From Streptomyces griseoflavus (lineage in GTDB: Bacteria > Actinomycetota > Actinomycetes > Streptomycetales > Streptomycetaceae), in contig NZ_BMUC01000014.1 in assembly GCF_014649995.1 (NCBI RefSeq), positions 62,001 to 126,000 on the forward strand: a stretch of 64,000 nucleotides of DNA. Reading direction: 5' to 3'. A program made the translations under genes and the position numbers. Below, one piece after another: positions 51,736 through 59,920 of this stretch (positions are counted from its first letter, which is position 1; every line of letters begins with the position of its first letter). The notes under the pieces were generated by a model. It was not told the origin of the DNA. It saw nothing but the letters and a program-made list of their open reading frames with translations, and did no database searches.

Positions 51736-52805
51736 GCTGTCACCGGCACCTTCCGTGTGGGCGCCTCGGCGGCGGGCGGGCAGGCGCAGGCGCCGGCCGG
51801 GCAGGCGCACGCGGGTGCGGTGTCCACCGGCGTGGTGTCGGCCGGGGCGGTGTTCGCGGGGGCGGTGTTCGCCGCCGCCTGTTCCACGGCGGCCAGCGCC
51901 AGGGCCTCCTCGGCGCGCCGCCTGGCCACGATGTCCGCGGTCCACAGGAAGGCGCCCCGGATGGCGCAGACGAGCGCGGTGGCGAAGAAGAGGCCGTAGG
52001 CCACGCTCATGGCGGTCAGGACGCCGTACATGGCCGCGACCCCGCCGCCGAAGGCGATCTGGCCCCACTTGGAGGAGGGGGTCGTGCCGGGGTCCGTGAT
52101 CATGTAGTTGGTGAAGAGCACGAAGGCGACGCCGGACATCATCGCCAGGGCGGCCGGGACGGAGGTCCCGAACACCAGGCCGCGCACGATGGCCTGGAGG
52201 GCGAAGCCGCCGACCCAGGCGAGGATGAGCCACATGCGTTCGGTGAGCTTGGCGTTGAGCATCGTGCCGAGGGTGATGATGATCGCCGGGACGAGCCAGT
52301 CGAAGCCGCCGTCGATGTACTCGGTGAACTGGTACGGCGGTGCGATGGAGGCCCACGGGAACAGCAGCAGGATGACGGCGATGCCGAAGTTCGATGGGTT
52401 CATGACATGCCGCATGCGGCCCTTGAGCGGGGCCCTGAGCACCCACTTGGTACCGACGGCGACGATGACACCGAAGATCATGACCTCGACCACGTCGTTG
52501 ACGTAGGAGAGCATGTTCACCGCGAGCGCGGTGATGTGGGCCGGCAGCAGGAACTCCATGAGGCCCTTGAAGCCGTTGCCCCGGAAGCGGGCGGCGCGGC
52601 CCTCCACCCGGGCGCCGAGCACCTCCAGGGCGATCTCCAGCGTGTAGGCGGTGGCCAGGGCGATGAAGGGCCAGGTCCAGGGCTGCTCGAAGCCGAGCAC
52701 GGTGTAGCCGAAGACGTTGAGCACCGAGATCGAGATCGCGAATCTCCGCAGCGCCGTGACGACCTTCGTGTTGTGGCGCGGGGCGGCGGTCTGGGACGGG
52801 GACAT
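51732..52805 (-). CDS. unbU: UnbU-type membrane protein (E5) with Cys-rich tail
   Basis: A 357-aa polytopic membrane protein with about 8-10 hydrophobic segments (for example VLNVFGYTVLGFEQPWTWPF, NPSNFGIAVILLLFPWAS and GVAFVLFTNYMITDPGTTPSS). It is the UnbU (E5) member of the enediyne cassette, distantly like RnfD/NqrB-type flavin electron-transfer subunits, including a Thr in TDPGTTPSS that matches the flavin-Thr motif. It ends in a Thr/Pro/Ala-repeat tail with ACACPAGACACPP, four to five cysteines. Function in core maturation is unproven; a membrane electron route is suggested. It overlaps PksE by 4 nt and follows UnbV by two nt. Confidence 0.9.
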   Translation of the reverse strand: MSPSQTAAPRHNTKVVTALRRFAISISVLNVFGYTVLGFEQPWTWPFIALATAYTLEIALEVLGARVEGRAARFRGNGFKGLMEFLLPAHITALAVNMLSYVNDVVEVMIFGVIVAVGTKWVLRAPLKGRMRHVMNPSNFGIAVILLLFPWASIAPPYQFTEYIDGGFDWLVPAIIITLGTMLNAKLTERMWLILAWVGGFALQAIVRGLVFGTSVPAALAMMSGVAFVLFTNYMITDPGTTPSSKWGQIAFGGGVAAMYGVLTAMSVAYGLFFATALVCAIRGAFLWTADIVARRRAEEALALAAVEQAAANTAPANTAPADTTPVDTAPACACPAGACACPPAAEAPTRKVPVTA

Positions 52806-52807
52806 GA

Positions 52808-54718
52808 TCACTTCTCCTTGGCCTGGGTGCCGAGCTCGAAGGCGTGCCGGCCGGGCTCCATCCGCAGCTTTTGCTCGTGGACGTCGCCGTCGCGGTCGCG
52901 CCAGGTCAGCACGACGGGCAGCGGTCCGCCGACGCCCTTGCCCAGCCCGATGTGCACGTCGGTGCTGCGCTTGCCGGAGTGGCCTCCGCCGCCGTCGAGG
53001 CGGGTGACGCGCATGGTTCCGTCGGGCAGTTCGACACAGACCTCGGCGCCGACCACGGGCGCTCCGTCGGGGTGGGTCAGCGTGAGCTGGAGGGCGGAAC
53101 CGGGAGTCTCGCCGACGTTGCGGAAGAAGGCCGGCTCGTCCCACTGGCGGGCGACGGCCATGTCGAGACGGCCGTCGCCGTCCACGTCGGCGGTGGCGAT
53201 GCCGCGGGTCGGGATGGGCTCGCCGATGCCGAGCTTCTTCGACAGGTTGGCGTAGCGGCCGCTCTCCTCGTCCAGCGCGAAGAACCGCATCCGCTGGCTG
53301 CCGGCCAGGTCGTCGCCGACCTGGACGTTGGGCCACCACTGCGGGTTGGCGACCAGGGCGTCGTTGGCGGTGGCCAGCTCCTGGAGCTGCGGCCAGCGGT
53401 TGTTCTTGCCCTTGACGAAGCCGAGGGCCTGGGTGATCTCCAGGTTCCCGTCGTTGTCGAAGTCGCCCATCTTCACGTCCCAGCCCCAGCCGGACCAGGC
53501 GAGCCCGAGGGAGGCGGACTCGTCCTCGTAGGGTGCCTCGCGGTCCAGGAAGTCGCTGCGCAGCTCCTCCTTGCCGCCGGCCTTGCTGACGAAGGCGAAG
53601 TTGGACTCCTGGATGCCGAACGACGTCGTGATGTTGCTGACGAACATGTCGTACAGGCCGTCGTGGTTCAGGTCGCCGAAGTCGACGCCCATGCCCTTGA
53701 ACGAACTGCGGCCCAGCTCCTTGGACTTGGGGACAAAGCCGGAGTGCTCGGACTTGACCTCGCGGAACCTGATCTCGCCGGGGCGGGAGACGTTGTGCAG
53801 CAGGGCCGAGGTGCCGAAGTCGTGGGCGAGGTACATCTCCGGCAGCCGGTCGCCGTCGAGGTCGGCGGCCGAGGCGCCGAGCGACCAGCCCTTGTCCAGG
53901 CCCTGGGGGATGGAGCCGTCGGTCTTCTCGTACCCGTCCGGCGTCCAGCGGAAGAAGTGACCGCCGCCGCCGTTCTGGGCGTGCGAGAGGGAGTCGTTCA
54001 TGGTGACGCCGCCGTCCTTGGAGGGGTCCAGGACGGGGCTGTCGGGGAAGTAGTTGCCGATGAAGATGTCGTTGTGGCCGTCACCGTCGAAGTCGGCGAC
54101 AGCGGCGGTGTTGGAGTTCCACAGCGGACCGGTGTACTTCTTGCCGGGCTTGCCCGGCAGCAGCTCGGTGGGCGTGAAGGAGTCCGCGGTCAGCGGCGCG
54201 TCCTTGGCACCCTTGTTGACGAAGATGACGGGGGTGCGCCCCCAGTAGTAGACGAGGACGTCCATCGCGCCGTCCTCGTTGTAGTCGCCGGGCATGCAGC
54301 CCATCGGCGCCATGGTCGTGCTGACGCCGAGCGGCGCCGGGTCGAGCGCGAAGGCCGCGTAGGCGTCCTTGCGCGTCGGTGCGGGAGTGACCACCGCCTG
54401 GTCGATGCGCGGGTCGTTGACGCACAGGTCGTTCGGCAGCCCGTCGCCGTCGAGGTCGTTGAGGGCGATGCCCGCGCCGACCGAGGAGATCCAGGCGTCG
54501 ATGTGCTTGTAGGCCTTATTGACCTTCCGGACCTTCTGCGTCTCGAATCCGCCCGGCATGGATATCGACATCTTCTCGAATGCGAATCCTTCTGCCAGCC
54601 TGTCGACCTCGGATGCCGACGACTCGGGAAGCCGCACTCCGTAGAAGGTCCCCACCATCAGGGTCAGGGCGACAATTCCCGGTGAATTCCTGCGTACCCA
54701 GTTCTTCGTGACCGTCAC
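52808..54718 (-). CDS. unbV: UnbV-type FG-GAP/ASPIC protein (E4)
   Basis: A 636-aa protein with an N-terminal hydrophobic anchor (SPGIVALTLMVGTFYGV) and at least seven Ca-binding-type FG-GAP/VCBS repeats (DLDGDGLPND, DYNEDGAMDVLVY, DFDGDGHNDIFIG, DLDGDRLPEMYLA, DLNHDGLYDMFVS, DFDNDGNLEITQ, DVDGDGRLDMAVA). A C-terminal ASPIC/UnbV domain (GGGHSGKRSTDVHIGLGKG) follows. It is probably exported and membrane-anchored. UnbV is part of the universal enediyne cassette; its chemistry is unknown. GTG 54718 overlaps the stop of the DUF1702 gene (GTGA), with GGAAAGG upstream. Confidence 0.92.
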   Translation of the reverse strand: MTVTKNWVRRNSPGIVALTLMVGTFYGVRLPESSASEVDRLAEGFAFEKMSISMPGGFETQKVRKVNKAYKHIDAWISSVGAGIALNDLDGDGLPNDLCVNDPRIDQAVVTPAPTRKDAYAAFALDPAPLGVSTTMAPMGCMPGDYNEDGAMDVLVYYWGRTPVIFVNKGAKDAPLTADSFTPTELLPGKPGKKYTGPLWNSNTAAVADFDGDGHNDIFIGNYFPDSPVLDPSKDGGVTMNDSLSHAQNGGGGHFFRWTPDGYEKTDGSIPQGLDKGWSLGASAADLDGDRLPEMYLAHDFGTSALLHNVSRPGEIRFREVKSEHSGFVPKSKELGRSSFKGMGVDFGDLNHDGLYDMFVSNITTSFGIQESNFAFVSKAGGKEELRSDFLDREAPYEDESASLGLAWSGWGWDVKMGDFDNDGNLEITQALGFVKGKNNRWPQLQELATANDALVANPQWWPNVQVGDDLAGSQRMRFFALDEESGRYANLSKKLGIGEPIPTRGIATADVDGDGRLDMAVARQWDEPAFFRNVGETPGSALQLTLTHPDGAPVVGAEVCVELPDGTMRVTRLDGGGGHSGKRSTDVHIGLGKGVGGPLPVVLTWRDRDGDVHEQKLRMEPGRHAFELGTQAKEK

Positions 54719-55704
54719 TGGTCGGCACCTTTCCGGAGCAGCGAAAGAGAGGCGAGTTCGGCGGCGATGCCGCGCCGCCAGGTCTCGTAGGCCGGAGAGG
54801 CGGCCCGCGGGTCGGCCGCGGGGGGCCTCAGGTCCCGGCACACCCGGGCGGCGCGCTCGGCCGTCGTGCCGCACACGACGCGGGCCGCGAGGTGGGTGTG
54901 CTCGATGACGGTGTCCGCCTTGACCCGGGCCTCGACCGCGAACGCGGAGCCCTGCGCGAGCGCCCAGCGGTGCTCCCCGGCCCCCTCGGCGAAGCCGCGC
55001 AGCTCGTCCTCGTCCGCCCCGCCCGCGTAGGTGCAGGCGAGCCCGGCGCCCGCGTAGAGGTCGCCGTGGCGGTGCTCGGGGTAGGCGCGGATCAGGCCGG
55101 CGACGACCTCGGGGTCGGTGCCCCCGACGAACCACAGCGCCCGGCCGATGCCCTGGTCGATGGCGTTCGCCGTGTAGTGGTTGTGCCCGCCGGCCCAGCG
55201 GAAGGGGTGGCGGACCTCGGGTGTGCGGACGTAGGAGCCCGTCTTGAAGTACGCCTGGTGGAAGCCGTACCCGTCGAGGGCGAGCCAGCGCAGCAGGGGG
55301 TCGGTGGCGGTGATGTCGGGCCACAGCGGCTTGGGCAGGCGTGCCATCGCCCAGCCGATGCCGACGTAGATCATGTAGTCGTGGTGGCGGCCGCGGCCGG
55401 CCAGCAGGCCGGCCAGGCGGCCGCTGTGCCCCGGGAGCGCGTCGTGGACGACGGCGCCCATGCCCGCGCCCTCGTACGCGAAGCCCCGCACGTCCCGGGG
55501 GATCTCCTCCAGCATCTCCTCGGTCTCGCCGGCCGAGGCCGCTTCCATCGCGCAGGCGTAACCCCGGAGGAAAATCTCGCCGATTCTCTCCAGCCGTGCC
55601 TTGGCCTCCGCGTTCTTCACATGAAATCCGCGCACCTCCATGGTCGTTTCCGAAACGGGAGGTGTGAACAGCTTGCGCCGTAATGTTCCAAACCCAGTGG
55701 CCAC
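54715..55704 (-). CDS. unbL: DUF1702/UnbL-type protein (E3-like), with TTA codon
   Basis: A 329-aa DUF1702 family protein: RGFAYEGAGMGAVVHDALPG, HHDYMIYVGIGWAMARLPKPLW, LALDGYGFHQAYFKT and IDQGIGRALWFVGGTDPEVV are the shared blocks. It belongs to the enediyne UnbL/E3 set, required in other systems but of unknown function. Start GTG 55704; codon 8 is TTA (minus strand of 55681-55683), which needs the bldA tRNA. It overlaps UnbV. Its neighbour at 55.8-56.8 kb is a paralogue. Confidence 0.9.
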   Translation of the reverse strand: MATGFGTLRRKLFTPPVSETTMEVRGFHVKNAEAKARLERIGEIFLRGYACAMEAASAGETEEMLEEIPRDVRGFAYEGAGMGAVVHDALPGHSGRLAGLLAGRGRHHDYMIYVGIGWAMARLPKPLWPDITATDPLLRWLALDGYGFHQAYFKTGSYVRTPEVRHPFRWAGGHNHYTANAIDQGIGRALWFVGGTDPEVVAGLIRAYPEHRHGDLYAGAGLACTYAGGADEDELRGFAEGAGEHRWALAQGSAFAVEARVKADTVIEHTHLAARVVCGTTAERAARVCRDLRPPAADPRAASPAYETWRRGIAAELASLSLLRKGADQ

Positions 55705-55785
55705 GGTAATGACCTGCCCCTCTCAGATCTCTGGAATTTCGCCAGCAAATCAAATTGAGCCAGGGGCCGGGACGGTGCGTCTACT

Positions 55786-56775
55786 TCATACGTGCTCAAC
55801 GGCGGGGATCACGGCGAGTCGTTCACGCACCCGGGTGCGCCAGACCTCGTAGGCGGGCACGCCGGCGTCGCGGACGACGGCGGGGGCGCAGTCGTCGGCG
55901 AGGCGTGCGGCGGCCTCGGCGGACAGCCCGGTGAACGCCCCCACGGCCGCCTCGGTGTGCCCGGGCACGAACCCCGCGTGGTGGCGTGCCTTGGCGGCGA
56001 ACACCGATCCCTGCGCCAGGTGACCGAGGCCGGGGCCCGACTCCTCCCGCAGCAGGGCGAGTTCCGCCGGGGTGCCGCCGCCGGCGAAGGTGGCGGCGAG
56101 ACCGACACCGCTCCACAGGTCCGCCTGCCGGTCACCGGCGAACGCCCGGACGGCCGCGGCGACGTTCCGGACGTCGCCGCCGTGGATGAACCACAGGGCG
56201 CGGCCGACCCCCTGGTCGAAGGCGCGGTGCCAGTAGGAGGGATCGCCGTCCCAGTCGTACGGGTCGTCCAGCCGCTGGCCGGTCACCCAGGTGTCGGTGT
56301 CGAAGTACGCGCGGTCGAAGCCGTAGCCGTCGACGCACAGCCAGCTCATCGCCGGGTAGTACTCGGCCCCGGACAGATCGGGGACGATCTTCTTCCAGAG
56401 CGGTCGCGGCAGCTTGGCCATGGCGAAGCCGATGCCGATGTAGTTCAGGAAGATGTGCGGCCTGCCGCCTCCGGTGAGCAGGTCACGGGTGCGGTGGCCG
56501 GAGCGGCCCATCGCGTCGCGGACGGCGCAGGCCATGGTGGCGCCCTCGTAGGCGAAACCCCGCTGCTCGGGGTCGATCAGGGCCAGGCGGCGTTCGGTGG
56601 TGGCGAGGTCCCGGTCCTCGATGCCCCATTCGAAGCCGGTGACGACGGCCTGCGGAACGGCTTCCAGCCTCCGCGTCCGCTCGCCGTCCGGCACCGTGAA
56701 GCCCCGGCCGGAGAAGCTCACTTCGCGCAGTGACGGCGCCAGGGCCAGCCTGCGCAGCGTTCCCAGTACGGGCAT
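55786..56775 (-). CDS. DUF1702 paralogue (E2-like)
   Basis: A 329-aa second DUF1702 protein with the same blocks: RGFAYEGATMACAVRDAMGR, HIFLNYIGIGFAMAKLPRPLW, LCVDGYGFDRAYFDT and FDQGVGRALWFIHGG. It precedes the E3-like gene by 81 nt in the operon. Nine-membered enediyne clusters carry E2 and E3 of this size in tandem (recollection), which supports a nine-membered type. The tandem probably arose by duplication, and identical length suggests both are folded and needed. Function is unknown; both proteins are soluble by appearance. Confidence 0.87.
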   Translation of the reverse strand: MPVLGTLRRLALAPSLREVSFSGRGFTVPDGERTRRLEAVPQAVVTGFEWGIEDRDLATTERRLALIDPEQRGFAYEGATMACAVRDAMGRSGHRTRDLLTGGGRPHIFLNYIGIGFAMAKLPRPLWKKIVPDLSGAEYYPAMSWLCVDGYGFDRAYFDTDTWVTGQRLDDPYDWDGDPSYWHRAFDQGVGRALWFIHGGDVRNVAAAVRAFAGDRQADLWSGVGLAATFAGGGTPAELALLREESGPGLGHLAQGSVFAAKARHHAGFVPGHTEAAVGAFTGLSAEAAARLADDCAPAVVRDAGVPAYEVWRTRVRERLAVIPAVEHV

Positions 56776-56876
56776 GGGCGTGCCTCCTCCCTACGGGCCG
56801 CTCCGCCGGCGGCCGGTGAGCCATCGTGGGCGGTCCGGCCGGCACGGGGCATCTCCGGCCGTGCCCTCCACCGCGT

Positions 56877-57320
56877 TCAGCGGATGCGGCGCACCTGGAC
56901 CTCCTCGTCGTGCACGGCGCGGCCGCACTCGGCACAGCGCAGTTCCGCGCGGACCGGGCTCTCGCAGCCGACGTGGTCCGCGCGGCGGGGCGGTCCGAGT
57001 TCGTGCGGCAGGTTGCGGTCGCCCCACTGCATCAGGGCGAGGACGGCGCAGGTGAGGTCCTTGCCCGCCGGGGTGAGCCGGTACTCGTACCGGACGGGCT
57101 TGTCCTGGTAGGGGACGCGCTCCATGACACCGTGCTCGACCAGCCGGGTCAGGCGGTTGGTCAGCACGTTCCTGGCGATGTCGAGGTTCTCGAGGAAGCC
57201 CTCGAAGCGCCTGGTCCCGAGCAGCGCCGTGCGGATGATCAGCAGCGTCCAGCGCTCCCCGATCACCTCGAGCGTCCGGGCGAGGTTGCAGTCCTGCCCG
57301 TCATACGTATGTTTCAGCAT
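56877..57320 (-). CDS. HxlR-family regulator (E1-like position)
   Basis: A 147-aa HxlR-type winged-helix regulator: DCNLARTLEVIGERWTLLIIRTALLGTRRFEGFLENLDIARNVLTNRLTRLVEHGVMERV, then YRLTPAGKDL, then a Cys-containing tail (LRCAECGR, possibly zinc- or thiol-sensing). First gene of the leftward core operon, 101 nt before the DUF1702 genes. In the naming order of nine-membered clusters the first core gene is E1 of similar size; whether E1 is HxlR-like is a weak recollection. It may sense redox or an enediyne precursor. ATG 57320. Confidence 0.84.
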   Translation of the reverse strand: MLKHTYDGQDCNLARTLEVIGERWTLLIIRTALLGTRRFEGFLENLDIARNVLTNRLTRLVEHGVMERVPYQDKPVRYEYRLTPAGKDLTCAVLALMQWGDRNLPHELGPPRRADHVGCESPVRAELRCAECGRAVHDEEVQVRRIR

Positions 57321-57375
57321 CTGATCACACCGATAGGGGTGGCTGTCCGGCTCTTCCGGCGGCGGGCCACGGCGC

Positions 57376-58620
57376 TCACACCGCGGCCAGGAGACGGCGT
57401 TCGGGCGCCGGGACCGGCAGACGGCGTTCGGGGGCGGCCGGGAGGGCGGCCGGCCGGGTGAGCCGGTCGTAGGCGTAGGCGGCCGAGACGAGCGTCATGT
57501 GGTGGTGCCAGCCCGGATAGGACCGGCCCTCGAAGTCGAGCAGCCCGAAGCCGTCCCTCATCTCGCGCACGGCGTGTGCCGCCTGCGGCAGCAGCCGCGC
57601 GAGGGCGAGCACGGACTCGGTGCGGGCGTGGGTGAGGCTGGTGAGCCAGAGCTGGGCCGGGCGGCGTTCGCCGTCCGGCCGCACGGCCAGCAGCCGGTAG
57701 GTGCGGTGGGCGTGGGCGCCCGTGGAGCCCTGGCCCGGCAGCCGCACGAAGCCGGTGACGACCGTCATGGGGCGGCCGTCACCGCCGCGGACGGTCACCG
57801 TCTCGGTGTGGGCGGCCGGCATGCCACCGCTCTCCCCCAGGAGACTGCCCGCCGCGAGGACCAGGCCGTGGCCGTCACCGCCGTGCGCGCGCTGCATCCG
57901 CAGATGCCGGCCGACCATCACATGCAGGTTGCCGGGCACCGGGACGACGAAGTCGCGCCCGCGCAGGGCGAGTCCGTGCAGCAGGGTCCGGACGCCGAAG
58001 CCGGCGGCCGGGTCCAGGCTGCAGACCACCGGGAGGGGGGCGGTCCCCGCGCCCTCGGCGAGGGCGTCGATCAGGTCGAGGGCGTGCTGTTCCGCGGTGC
58101 GCAGTCCGGCGTCGGCCGGTATCCGGGCCCGCCGGCGGCGCTCGGGGTCCTTGACCCAGGAACCCGGCAGGAGCAGGCGCCAGTCGACCGGCACGGCCGC
58201 ACCCGCCGAGGCGAGGAAGGCACCGACGCCGACCTGGCAGGTGACCGACCGCCCGGTGGAGGGGATGAACCGGCGGTGCACTCCGCAGGAGTGCTCCCCC
58301 CGCTTGCGCAGCACGGCCTGGTCGACCACCCAGGCCCGGGGGGTCACCTGCCGCTCCACCCACCTGGCGAGCTCCGCCCGGACCGGATTCCAGTCCCAGG
58401 GGCTGGCGTTGACGAACTGGTGGAGGGACTGGGAGGTGGCGGGCGAGGACGAGATCGTCGCGGCGAGCCGGCGGACCGACTTCTTGCCCGGCGTGGTGAG
58501 CAGCCCCTGCACGTAGGCGTGCGCCCACCGGCGCTGGTCGGCACGCGGCAGCCCTTCGAACATCTGCTCAGTGAAGACCGGTATCGAGGTGCTCCCGTTC
58601 GTCAACGCTCGTCCAGCCAT
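57376..58620 (-). CDS. IS701-family-like transposase, possibly domesticated
   Basis: A 414-aa DDE-transposase-like protein of the IS701 group: WVVDQAVLRKRGEHSCGVHRR, LLPGSWVKDPERRRRARIPADAGL, CSLDPAAGFGVRTLLHGL and REMRDGFGLLDFEGRSYPGWHHHMTL. The usual IDDT box reads VDQA, so one of the two acidic residues is changed; the other Asp (SLDPA) and the ExxxDGFGLLDFEGR Glu are kept. GGGGAGGG precedes ATG 58620. No terminal inverted repeats or target duplications were recognised around it. It sits between the enediyne core and the GBL module with an ARE-like site upstream, so it may be a captured host gene rather than an active insertion. Confidence 0.84.
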   Translation of the reverse strand: MAGRALTNGSTSIPVFTEQMFEGLPRADQRRWAHAYVQGLLTTPGKKSVRRLAATISSSPATSQSLHQFVNASPWDWNPVRAELARWVERQVTPRAWVVDQAVLRKRGEHSCGVHRRFIPSTGRSVTCQVGVGAFLASAGAAVPVDWRLLLPGSWVKDPERRRRARIPADAGLRTAEQHALDLIDALAEGAGTAPLPVVCSLDPAAGFGVRTLLHGLALRGRDFVVPVPGNLHVMVGRHLRMQRAHGGDGHGLVLAAGSLLGESGGMPAAHTETVTVRGGDGRPMTVVTGFVRLPGQGSTGAHAHRTYRLLAVRPDGERRPAQLWLTSLTHARTESVLALARLLPQAAHAVREMRDGFGLLDFEGRSYPGWHHHMTLVSAAYAYDRLTRPAALPAAPERRLPVPAPERRLLAAV

Positions 58621-58665
58621 GGCAAGTTCCCTCCCCTGGGATCGGTCCGCGGCTGCCGACCGCGC

Positions 58666-58694
58666 TAAAATAATAGCGAACAACCTCTTTTTTT
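58666..58694. promoter_or_regulatory. ARE-like (GBL-receptor operator) site A
   Basis: A-rich arm TAAAATAATAG, core CGAAC (58677-58681), four nt, then a T-rich arm TCTTTTTTT. The same layout (A-arm, CGAAC, 4-nt gap, T-arm) occurs at 61531-61554. It lies 46 nt upstream of the transposase-like ATG and in the promoter region of the divergent TetR-type gene. Confidence 0.6.
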
Positions 58695-58898
58695 CTCGAC
58701 TCCGGGGAGTTGCCGTATGCACTTCGCCAAGTTGACCGGTCCGCCGCGCTGTGACCGGCACGTTCGCCCCCCGGGCTCGCCCGTCGCCGCACGCCGAGGG
58801 CCCGCACGGGGGCCGGCCGTACGGGGGAGGCCGGCACGGACCGGGCCGCCGGACCGCTGCCCGCGGCCCGTGTCCGGGAGCAGGATCAGGGAGGCGGC

Positions 58899-59576
58899 AT
58901 GGTGAAGCAGGAGAGGGCCGTGCGGACCCGCGCGGCCGTGGTCGCGGCGGCTTCCGCGGAGTTCGCCCGCGCCGGGTACGACGGCACGTCGCTGTCCCGG
59001 ATCAGCCGGCTGGCCGGCATGTCGGTCGGGGCGCTGACCTTCCACTTCCGGACCAAGCGGGAACTGGCCGACGCGGTCCAGGAGGAGGGACGTTCCGTGA
59101 CGCTGGCCGCGCTGGACGTGCTGAGCCCCCGGGGCCGCCCGGCGCTGCTTCAGGTGGTCGAACTGACCCTGGAACTGGCCCGGTTGATGGAGGAGGAGTC
59201 CGCGGTCCGGGCCGCGATCCGGCTGGGCAGGGAGCGCCCCGGTACGGTCTCCTGGTCGCGGGCCTGGCTTCCGGCGGTGCACGGACTCCTCGACGAGGCC
59301 TACGCGGCCGGGCAGTTGCGGGAGAGCGCGCGGACCGCCGACGTGGTGACCCTGGTGGAGCACCTGACCGACAGCGCCGAGGTGTACCTGCGCGGCAGGG
59401 GCGCGGACGAGTCGGAGCTGGGGAACGCCGTCGCGCGGCTGCGGCTCATCTGGAAGCTCGTCCTCACCGGGGTGTCGGCCGGCGGCGTCTGCCCGGGGCA
59501 GCCCGCACTGCTCGTCCTGGAATCCGACGCCCCGTCACCGGCGTCACGTCCCGCCGCCCCCGAACCCACCGCCTGA
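58899..59576 (+). CDS. GBL-receptor-like TetR-family regulator (first)
   Basis: A 225-aa TetR-type regulator with an N-terminal HTH of the ArpA/ScbR class: KQERAVRTRAAVVAAASAEFARAGYDGTSLSRISRLAGMSVGALTFHFRTKRELADAV. A helical ligand domain follows, then an extended Pro/Ala-rich tail. GGGAGG precedes ATG 58899. It differs from the second receptor at 60.9 kb and is of the kind called pseudo-GBL receptors; some of these bind antibiotics rather than GBL. It is divergent from the transposase-like gene with ARE-like site A between them. It probably controls the cluster. Confidence 0.86.
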   Translation: MVKQERAVRTRAAVVAAASAEFARAGYDGTSLSRISRLAGMSVGALTFHFRTKRELADAVQEEGRSVTLAALDVLSPRGRPALLQVVELTLELARLMEEESAVRAAIRLGRERPGTVSWSRAWLPAVHGLLDEAYAAGQLRESARTADVVTLVEHLTDSAEVYLRGRGADESELGNAVARLRLIWKLVLTGVSAGGVCPGQPALLVLESDAPSPASRPAAPEPTA

Positions 59577-59776
59577 CGCCACACGAACCCCACGGCCCGC
59601 CGGAGCCGCCGACGCCGGCCCGCCCCCTCGCCCGGGCCCGGACGGTGTACGGGCAAGCGCGGCTCCCGGATGCCCGAGGACCAGGGCGCGACCGGCTGCG
59701 ACGACATCCCCGGGACCCCGCCGGCCACACGGGCGGCAACGGCCTGCCGCGGTTCCTGCGCGCGCGTGACGTACCT

Positions 59777-59920
59777 ACGGCCGCCGCTGGGAGAAGCGCC
59801 CGCCCCCGCGCGTACGGCCGCCGCAGGAGAACTGCCCGCCCCCGCGCGCACGGCCGCCGCCGGAGAGCCGCCCGACCCCATACGTACGGCCGCCCGCCCG
59901 GAGGGCGCCCGCCCCCGGCC
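59777..59920. repeat. Four imperfect 36-bp tandem repeats
   Basis: ACGGCCGCC starts copies at 59777, 59814, 59850 and 59886 (spacing 37, 36, 36). The unit also contains GGAGA and GCCCGCCCCCGCGCG. It occupies the 344-nt gap between the TetR-type gene and the oxidoreductase gene, which converge. No gene is supported there. Confidence 0.8.

Noticed and set aside
45838-51999. A very long open frame on the plus strand opposite PksE
   Set aside because: Shadow of the GC-rich minus-strand PKS gene; its protein is Gly/Val/Ala/Arg-rich without motifs.
59777-59920. 36-bp repeats as a CRISPR array
   Set aside because: Repeats are directly adjacent without spacers, imperfect and GC-rich; no cas genes.
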